Assembly: GCA_964569055.1 (NCBI GenBank)
Contig: CAZMSZ010000003.1
Span: forward strand, 1-55,112
DNA length: 55,112 bases
Direction: 5' to 3'
From: JAWLGW01 sp964569055
GTDB taxonomy: Bacteria > Planctomycetota > J058
The notes under the pieces were generated by a model. It had not been told where the DNA came from. It searched no databases and was given only the letters and a program-made list of their open reading frames with translations. A program made the position numbers and the translations under genes. This document shows positions 50,856 through 55,112 of the stretch, in pieces (position 1 is the first letter of the stretch; every line of letters begins with the position of its first letter).

Positions 50856-51871
50856 CGCAGGGGCCGCTCCCCGAGCGTGACCTCGAGCGCCAGCTTGCGC
50901 CCGTCACGCAACAGCTCGAGCCGGACGCGCTCGCCCGCCGGCAGCACGGTCAGGTAGTTCTGCAGCCGGACCGGGTGCACGATCGCGCGCCCCCGCACGC
51001 CGAGGATCCGATCGCCCACCTGCAGCCCCGCCGCCGCGGCGGGCCCCCCCGGCACGACCTCCTCCACCCGCGCCCCCGGCGCGCCGTCCCCCAGGCGGCT
51101 GAACCTGATCCCCAAGTAGCCGCGGGCTACGTCCCGCCCCTCGCGGAGGCTGTCCAGGATCGGCGCGATCTGGTGCGCCGGGATCGCGAACCCCACCCCC
51201 ACGTTGTGGCGCGCCAGCCCGCGGATCGAGATCCGCCCGTTGAGGCCGATCACGCGGCCGGTGGCGACGTCGACCAGCGGCCCGCCCGAGTTGCCCGGGT
51301 TGACCGCGGCGTCGAACTGGATCGCGTCGGCGTAGACCTTGGTCCCGCCCTGATAGCGGTGCAGCCCGCTCACGATCCCCAGCGCGGCCGCCGGCTCGTG
51401 GTCGTCCTTGGCCAGGCCGAACGGGTTGCCGAGCGCCAGCACCGGATCGCCGACCGCGAGCGCCTCCGAGTCGCCCAGGCGGGCGGCCACGAGGTCACGC
51501 CCCTCCACCTTGAGCAGGGCCACGTCGCCGGCGACGTCGCGCCCCACCACCTCGCCGGTCAGGGTGCGCCCGTCGGCGAGGCCGACCTGCACCCGCTCGC
51601 GCCCCTCGGTCACGTGGTCGCAGGTGAGCACCCACCCCTCGGGGTCGATCACCACCCCCGAGCCGCCGCTGCGCAGCCCGGGCCCGTCGGGGTCGGTGAC
51701 CCCGATCGTGACCACCGCCGAGCGCACGCTCGCGATCACCGCCTGGACGCGGGCCTCGAACGCGCGCGCCGCCGCGAGGTCGGCCGCGGCGTCCGCGGCC
51801 TCCCGCGCCCGCCCGGCGGGGGTCGCGACGAGGAGCGAGGCCAGCGCGAGCGCGAGGACGGGGCGACGCAC
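50852..51871 (-). CDS. HtrA-like serine protease with one PDZ domain, first gene of the trio
   Basis: This 339-residue protein has a signal peptide (VLALALASLLVATPAGRA) and an intact triad: His86 in LTCDHV, Asp116 in AGDVALL and Ser195 in NPGNSGGPLVD. LALGNPFGL, VGFAIPAHQI and a GYLGIRFS linker lead to a single PDZ domain (~250-335; GGPAAAAGLQVGDRILGVRG). It is predicted active in the periplasm. The start is GTG 51871; no ribosome site is visible, but GAAGAT ends 9 bases upstream, hinting at a leaderless mRNA. It heads a three-gene operon with two inactive paralogues. Confidence 0.9.
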   Translation of the reverse strand: MRRPVLALALASLLVATPAGRAREAADAAADLAAARAFEARVQAVIASVRSAVVTIGVTDPDGPGLRSGGSGVVIDPEGWVLTCDHVTEGRERVQVGLADGRTLTGEVVGRDVAGDVALLKVEGRDLVAARLGDSEALAVGDPVLALGNPFGLAKDDHEPAAALGIVSGLHRYQGGTKVYADAIQFDAAVNPGNSGGPLVDVATGRVIGLNGRISIRGLARHNVGVGFAIPAHQIAPILDSLREGRDVARGYLGIRFSRLGDGAPGARVEEVVPGGPAAAAGLQVGDRILGVRGRAIVHPVRLQNYLTVLPAGERVRLELLRDGRKLALEVTLGERPLR

Positions 51872-51880
51872 ACGACGAGG

Positions 51881-51886
51881 ATCTTC
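51881..51886 (-). promoter_or_regulatory. -10-like element upstream of the HtrA trio
   Basis: On the minus strand GAAGAT (51886..51881) ends 9 bases before GTG 51871, the same spacing as at two other genes here that lack ribosome sites. The match to TATAAT is weak and no good -35 is present. Confidence 0.3.
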
Positions 51887-52124
51887 GCTGGCTGCGGCCC
51901 GCGCAACCGGTCGCCGGGCGGGCGGAGAGGCGTACCTCGTTGGGGCGCCTCGGGTTGCCTTGGGAGGACCCCGGCCCGGTGCCCAGGGGCGGCGCCCGCG
52001 GTATCATCCCGGAGCCTGGGTCCGCATGCGGTTACCTGTTGTCCGCTAATGGGTTGCGTGCGTTCCCCTGGCAAGCCCCACGGCAGGCCGAGGACCGGCC
52101 GACGGCAGCGACGACAGGAGCGCG

Positions 52125-53975
52125 GTGGCCCGCGAGGCGAACGACCAAGACTCGGCGCGGCGCGAGCTGCTCGCGATCCAGAAGCGGCTCTGGCGGCGGC
52201 TCAAGCGCGAGATCGAGTCGAGCATCGCGGACAACCCGCCCAACGTCGAGATCTACCAGGAGGAGTACGAGCGCGACCTCGCCCGCTACGAGGCCGTCTC
52301 CTCCAAGCACGAGCTGGTCGAGGCCGCGGCCAAGGCCGACCTCGTCTACGTGGGCGACTACCACACGCTCCCGCAGGCGCAGAAGACGCTCGTCAAGCTG
52401 CTGCTCGCGCTGTGCAGGGTGCGGCGGGTGGTCCTCGCCATGGAGATGGTCCACATCCGCGACCAGCCGCACCTCGACGCCTACCTCACCGACCGGATCG
52501 GCGAGCAGGAGTTCTTGCGCCGGATCGACTACGAGCGCACCTGGGGCTTCGCCTGGCCGCCCTACCGCGAGATCTTCGCGGTCGCGCAGCGGCGCGCCCT
52601 GCGCGTGATCGGGATCAACTCCGACCCCGAGGAGCACCCCCACGACCACCTGCTCGAGCGCGACTTCCTCGCCGCGCAGGTGATCGCCGACGAGGTCGCC
52701 GCCCGCCCCGACTCGCTGGTGCTGGTGTTCGACGGCGACCTGCACGTGGCGCGCGACCACCTGCCGTTCCTGGTGCAGCGCGCGCTCACCGAGCGCGGCC
52801 TCGAGCCGCGCCGGCAGCTGATCGTCCACCAGAACTCGGAGGAGACCTACTGGCAGCTCGCGCGCGAGCGGCGCGAGCAGGTGAACGTGGTGCGCCTCGC
52901 GGCCGACGCGTTCTGCGTGCTCAACGCCTCGCCGATCGAGAAGCTGCACAGCTACCTGAACTGGGTCAGCCAGCGCCCCGCGCTCGCCCCGCCCATGCCG
53001 ACCTCGAGCTGGGAGGTCCCCGACGGGCTCGACCCGCTGTACGGCGGGGACGAGGACGACGAGGACGAGGAGGACCACGACGACCACGGCGCGGAGTACG
53101 CCGAGCAGGTGCACGGGTTCGTGGTGACGGTGGCGCGCTTCTTGGGGATCGAGCGGGACGACCTCGACGCGTTCACCCTGTTCACCGTCAACGACCTCGA
53201 CTTCTTCGACTACCTCCTCTCGGGGCGCGGCGACTTCACCCAGACCGAGCTCGAGGACATCAAGCGGCAGATCCTCTCCAACGAGAGCTACTTCATCCCC
53301 AAGGGCGACATCATCTACCTCGCCGACTTCTCGGTCGTGAACGCCGCCGAGGAGGCGACCCACTTCCTCCACCACCTGTGCTCGCGCTACCGCTGGGACC
53401 GCCCGCGCGACCTCGAGACCGACTTCTACTTCCGCGTGGTGACCGAGGCGCTCGGCTTCTTCGGCTCCAAGCTGATCGTCCCCACGCGCGAGTGCTGGCG
53501 GGAGCGCGACTGCGAGGTGTACCTCGAGCGCCAGCGCGCCCGCCGCCGCGCCAAGCGGCAGCAGCGCGCCGCGGACCGGCCGTTCCGCCCCGACGAGACC
53601 GGCGTGCTGGCGGCGGTCCCCGAGGAGCGCGTGCGACTGCTCCTCAGCCAGCGGCTGACCCTGCAGGCCTCCCGCCTGGTGCTCCACCACAAGCAGCTCG
53701 AGCGCGAGTTCCTCGAGTCGGGCCGCTGGCGCGCGCCCGCCAAGGCGCTCACCCGCCCCGCCGAGCTGCACCTGCTGATCACCCACATGCTCGGGCACAT
53801 GCTCGGCGACAAGCTCTACGTGGGCCTGCTCTCGGGCGAGGTCGAGCGCGAGCGGCTCCGCGACCTGTTCCACGAGCCGCTCGAGCAGCGCGGGGTGGCC
53901 CTGGCCCGCTACCTCGAGCTGGTCCACGCCACCGCCCGGATCGACCACGGGCCGGCGCGAGGCGAGCTGCTGTAG
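52125..53975 (+). CDS. ChaN/Tiki-superfamily-like protein with long C-terminal extension
   Basis: This 616-residue cytosolic-looking protein has no signal peptide. Residues ~60-280 match the ChaN (haem-binding uptake / Tiki-like) fold: ADLVYVGDYHTLPQAQKTLVKLLLAL, VVLAMEMVHIRDQPHLDAYL, RVIGINSD and VLVFDGDLHVARDHLPFLV. His residues in GDYH and DLHV are the conserved polar positions. An acidic linker follows (~305-325, Asp/Glu run). The C-terminal ~280 residues (FFDYLLSGRGDFTQTELEDIKRQILSNESYFIPKG..., THFLHHLCSRYRW...) are helical and unrecognised. The family is normally ~250-300 residues, so the extension doubles it. GTG 52125 has AGGAG upstream. Confidence 0.75.
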   Translation: MAREANDQDSARRELLAIQKRLWRRLKREIESSIADNPPNVEIYQEEYERDLARYEAVSSKHELVEAAAKADLVYVGDYHTLPQAQKTLVKLLLALCRVRRVVLAMEMVHIRDQPHLDAYLTDRIGEQEFLRRIDYERTWGFAWPPYREIFAVAQRRALRVIGINSDPEEHPHDHLLERDFLAAQVIADEVAARPDSLVLVFDGDLHVARDHLPFLVQRALTERGLEPRRQLIVHQNSEETYWQLARERREQVNVVRLAADAFCVLNASPIEKLHSYLNWVSQRPALAPPMPTSSWEVPDGLDPLYGGDEDDEDEEDHDDHGAEYAEQVHGFVVTVARFLGIERDDLDAFTLFTVNDLDFFDYLLSGRGDFTQTELEDIKRQILSNESYFIPKGDIIYLADFSVVNAAEEATHFLHHLCSRYRWDRPRDLETDFYFRVVTEALGFFGSKLIVPTRECWRERDCEVYLERQRARRRAKRQQRAADRPFRPDETGVLAAVPEERVRLLLSQRLTLQASRLVLHHKQLEREFLESGRWRAPAKALTRPAELHLLITHMLGHMLGDKLYVGLLSGEVERERLRDLFHEPLEQRGVALARYLELVHATARIDHGPARGELL

Positions 53976-54000
53976 GGCCAACCGCTGGCCCGGGAGCGGC

Positions 54001-54029
54001 TTGGGCCGCCCCGACCCACCCTCTACAAT
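54001..54029 (+). promoter_or_regulatory. Sigma70-like promoter before the small beta-sandwich gene
   Basis: TTGGGC (54001-54006), a 17-base spacer and TACAAT (54024-54029) are followed by the ATG at 54052, which has an AGGAG ribosome site. The leader would be about 16 bases. Confidence 0.6.
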
Positions 54030-54051
54030 CAACGTCCGAGCAGGAGCGCCC

Positions 54052-54432
54052 ATGGCCGGAACGAGCAGCACCGAGGGTCAGCCCCGGACCGTCGAGGAGA
54101 CCAGCGACTCGGAGTGGAAGGTCGAGATCCTCAAGGTCGAGATCGTGAAGGGGCTGCGGGTCGAGACCGGGCAGATGGGCCGCGCCTACGAGGTGACCGT
54201 CCTCGCGGCCGACACCAAGCTGCTCAAGCTGCGGATCGGCGAGGACGACGGCGACTTCCTGGCCGGGTGCCGCTACGAGCTGGTGATCGGCGAGGAGACG
54301 TTCGCCGGCGAGACCGACGCCGAGGGCGTGATCCTGCAGCAGGTCCCGCGCGAGGCCACCCGCGGCGAGCTGCGCTTCTGGGTCGAGGACGACGACGAGG
54401 AGCCGCAGGTCTGGCCGATCCGCATCCGCTGA
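54052..54432 (+). CDS. Small acidic beta-sandwich protein, function unknown
   Basis: This 126-residue protein is rich in Glu and Asp. After a charged N-terminus, the middle and C-terminal part (~60-126) read LKLRIGEDDGDFLAGCRYELVIGEETFAGETDAEGVILQQVPREATRGELRFWVEDDD, the pattern of small beta-sandwich domains that follow or decorate secreted and tail/spike-type proteins. I cannot name the family. ATG 54052 has a good AGGAG site 6-10 bases upstream and its own promoter. It is followed after 7 bases by the Clp-N-like gene, suggesting an operon. Confidence 0.65.
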   Translation: MAGTSSTEGQPRTVEETSDSEWKVEILKVEIVKGLRVETGQMGRAYEVTVLAADTKLLKLRIGEDDGDFLAGCRYELVIGEETFAGETDAEGVILQQVPREATRGELRFWVEDDDEEPQVWPIRIR

Positions 54433-54439
54433 GGCCGCG

Positions 54440-55112
54440 GTGAGCGACGCGCGCCTGCGCGAGCTGGAGCGGCGCTGGCTCGAGAGCGGGAGCCTCGAAG
54501 ACCAGGCCGCCTGGCTGAACGCGCGGGTCGCCGCCGGGGAGCTGGCGCGCGAGCGGCTCGAGCTGGCCGCCCGCTGCGGGCACGAGGGCGCCCTGCAGGC
54601 GCTGAGCGGACCCTGGCGCAACCGGGCCACCCGCTTCCATGCGGAGCTGCGCCGCGCCGCCGAGCAGCTCCTCGACCCGCGCCGGGAGCAGTTCGCGAGC
54701 GGCTGCGCGCTCCTCGCCGCCGCGCTGAGCGACGGGGGCTGGGCGACGCAGGTCTTGCTGAACCTCGACGTCCGCCTCGAGCGGCTGCGGCGCGACCTCC
54801 TCGAGGCCCAAACCATGCGCGACGCGGCCACGCTCCCGCTCGCCGAGCTGCTCGCCGCGGCCCGGCGGGAGGCCGACGAGCTCGAGACCGGCGGCTGGGC
54901 GCTCGGGCCCGAGCACGTCCTGCTCGCCGCGCTCCGCAGCGAGGTCGACGCGGCGGGCGAGGTCCTGCGCGAGCACGGCCTGGCCCACGACGACACGCGC
55001 GAGGAGCTGCGCGAGCTGCTCGACCCCGGCCGTGACGCCCGCAGCGCTGCCGAGGGCCGGTTCGCCTCGCTCCGCCTCGAGCCTGGGCTCCTCGACCCGA
55101 TCTTGGGCGACG
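54440..55112 (+). CDS. Partial CDS: Clp-N repeat-containing protein, cut by window end
   Basis: GTG 54440 opens a frame that runs off the window (224 residues seen). The first ~55 residues (LRELERRWLESGSLEDQAAWLNARVAAGELARERLELAARCGHEGALQAL) form a helical module common in deltaproteobacterial and planctomycete proteins. Residues ~130-195 match a Clp N-terminal repeat: LPLAELLAAARREADELETGGWALGPEHVLLAALRSEVDAAGEVLREHGL, where family members have LGxEHLLLALL. A double-Clp-N or ClpB-like continuation is plausible but not visible. No AAA motif appears in the part seen. Confidence 0.7.
   Translation, partial: MSDARLRELERRWLESGSLEDQAAWLNARVAAGELARERLELAARCGHEGALQALSGPWRNRATRFHAELRRAAEQLLDPRREQFASGCALLAAALSDGGWATQVLLNLDVRLERLRRDLLEAQTMRDAATLPLAELLAAARREADELETGGWALGPEHVLLAALRSEVDAAGEVLREHGLAHDDTREELRELLDPGRDARSAAEGRFASLRLEPGLLDPILGD

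Overview
This is a very GC-rich, gene-dense bacterial chromosome segment. It is almost certainly a draft or metagenome contig, because it contains three runs of exactly 100 N (33310-33409, 38213-38312, 43632-43731). It carries four Hanks-type Ser/Thr kinases, an FHA-GAF-GAF-GGDEF protein, TPR and HEAT proteins, a DUF1570-type metalloprotease, an ECF sigma factor paired with a RING-like zinc-finger anti-sigma protein, several HtrA-like proteins and an lpxD gene. This mix points to a Gram-negative, outer-membrane-bearing lineage with expanded eukaryote-like signalling. Planctomycetota is my first choice and Myxococcota the alternative; this is inference, as no rRNA or other taxonomic marker lies in the window. 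I saw no tRNA, rRNA, CRISPR array, transposase or phage gene.

Layout. 1-4.5 kb (minus): secreted alpha/beta hydrolase, GNAT acetyltransferase, a membrane protein and a C26-family glutamine amidotransferase. 4.6-7.9 kb (plus): HtrA protease with two PDZ domains, and a CrtI/retinol-saturase-like FAD oxidoreductase. 8-12.7 kb (plus): a tight five-gene operon with a PTS EIIA-Ntr-like protein, a PII-like protein and three CPA-type cation:proton antiporters, the last two being close tandem paralogues. 12.7-16.3 kb (minus): ECF sigma factor and a large membrane protein that looks like its anti-sigma factor; its N-terminus contains a sigma-region-2-like stretch. 16.5-27 kb: soluble kinase, SDR-fold protein with altered catalytic residues, FHA-GAF-GAF-GGDEF protein, HEAT protein, and a 1622-residue kinase-TPR protein with a Gly/Asn/Tyr-rich repeat linker. 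27-33 kb: small zinc-ribbon-like protein, NYN nuclease, small acidic protein, DUF1570 peptidase, lpxD, erythromycin-esterase-like protein and phosphoribosyltransferase. 33-38.5 kb: PHP-domain lipoprotein, B12-type radical SAM protein, and a non-coding tandem array of ~216-233 bp units with two hairpins each, interrupted by a gap. 38.5-44.3 kb: cyclic-nucleotide-binding protein, STAS/winged-helix protein, CoA-binding ligase-like protein, receiver-kinase fusion (cut by a gap) and hpt (also cut). 44.4-48.7 kb: dual-kinase protein with a C-terminal FGE/SUMF-like domain, and a CvpA-like protein. 48.8-51.9 kb (minus): three ATGA-overlapping HtrA-PDZ genes, of which only the first keeps a catalytic triad. 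52-55.1 kb (plus): ChaN-like protein, a small beta-sandwich protein, and a Clp-N-like protein running off the end.

Much of the window encodes sensing and stress physiology: phosphorylation cascades, second messengers (c-di-GMP-type cyclase, cyclic-nucleotide binding, PII/EIIA), and envelope proteolysis (four HtrA-like proteins). Four-base GTGA/ATGA stop-start overlaps or 8-base overlaps define several operons and fix many GTG starts.
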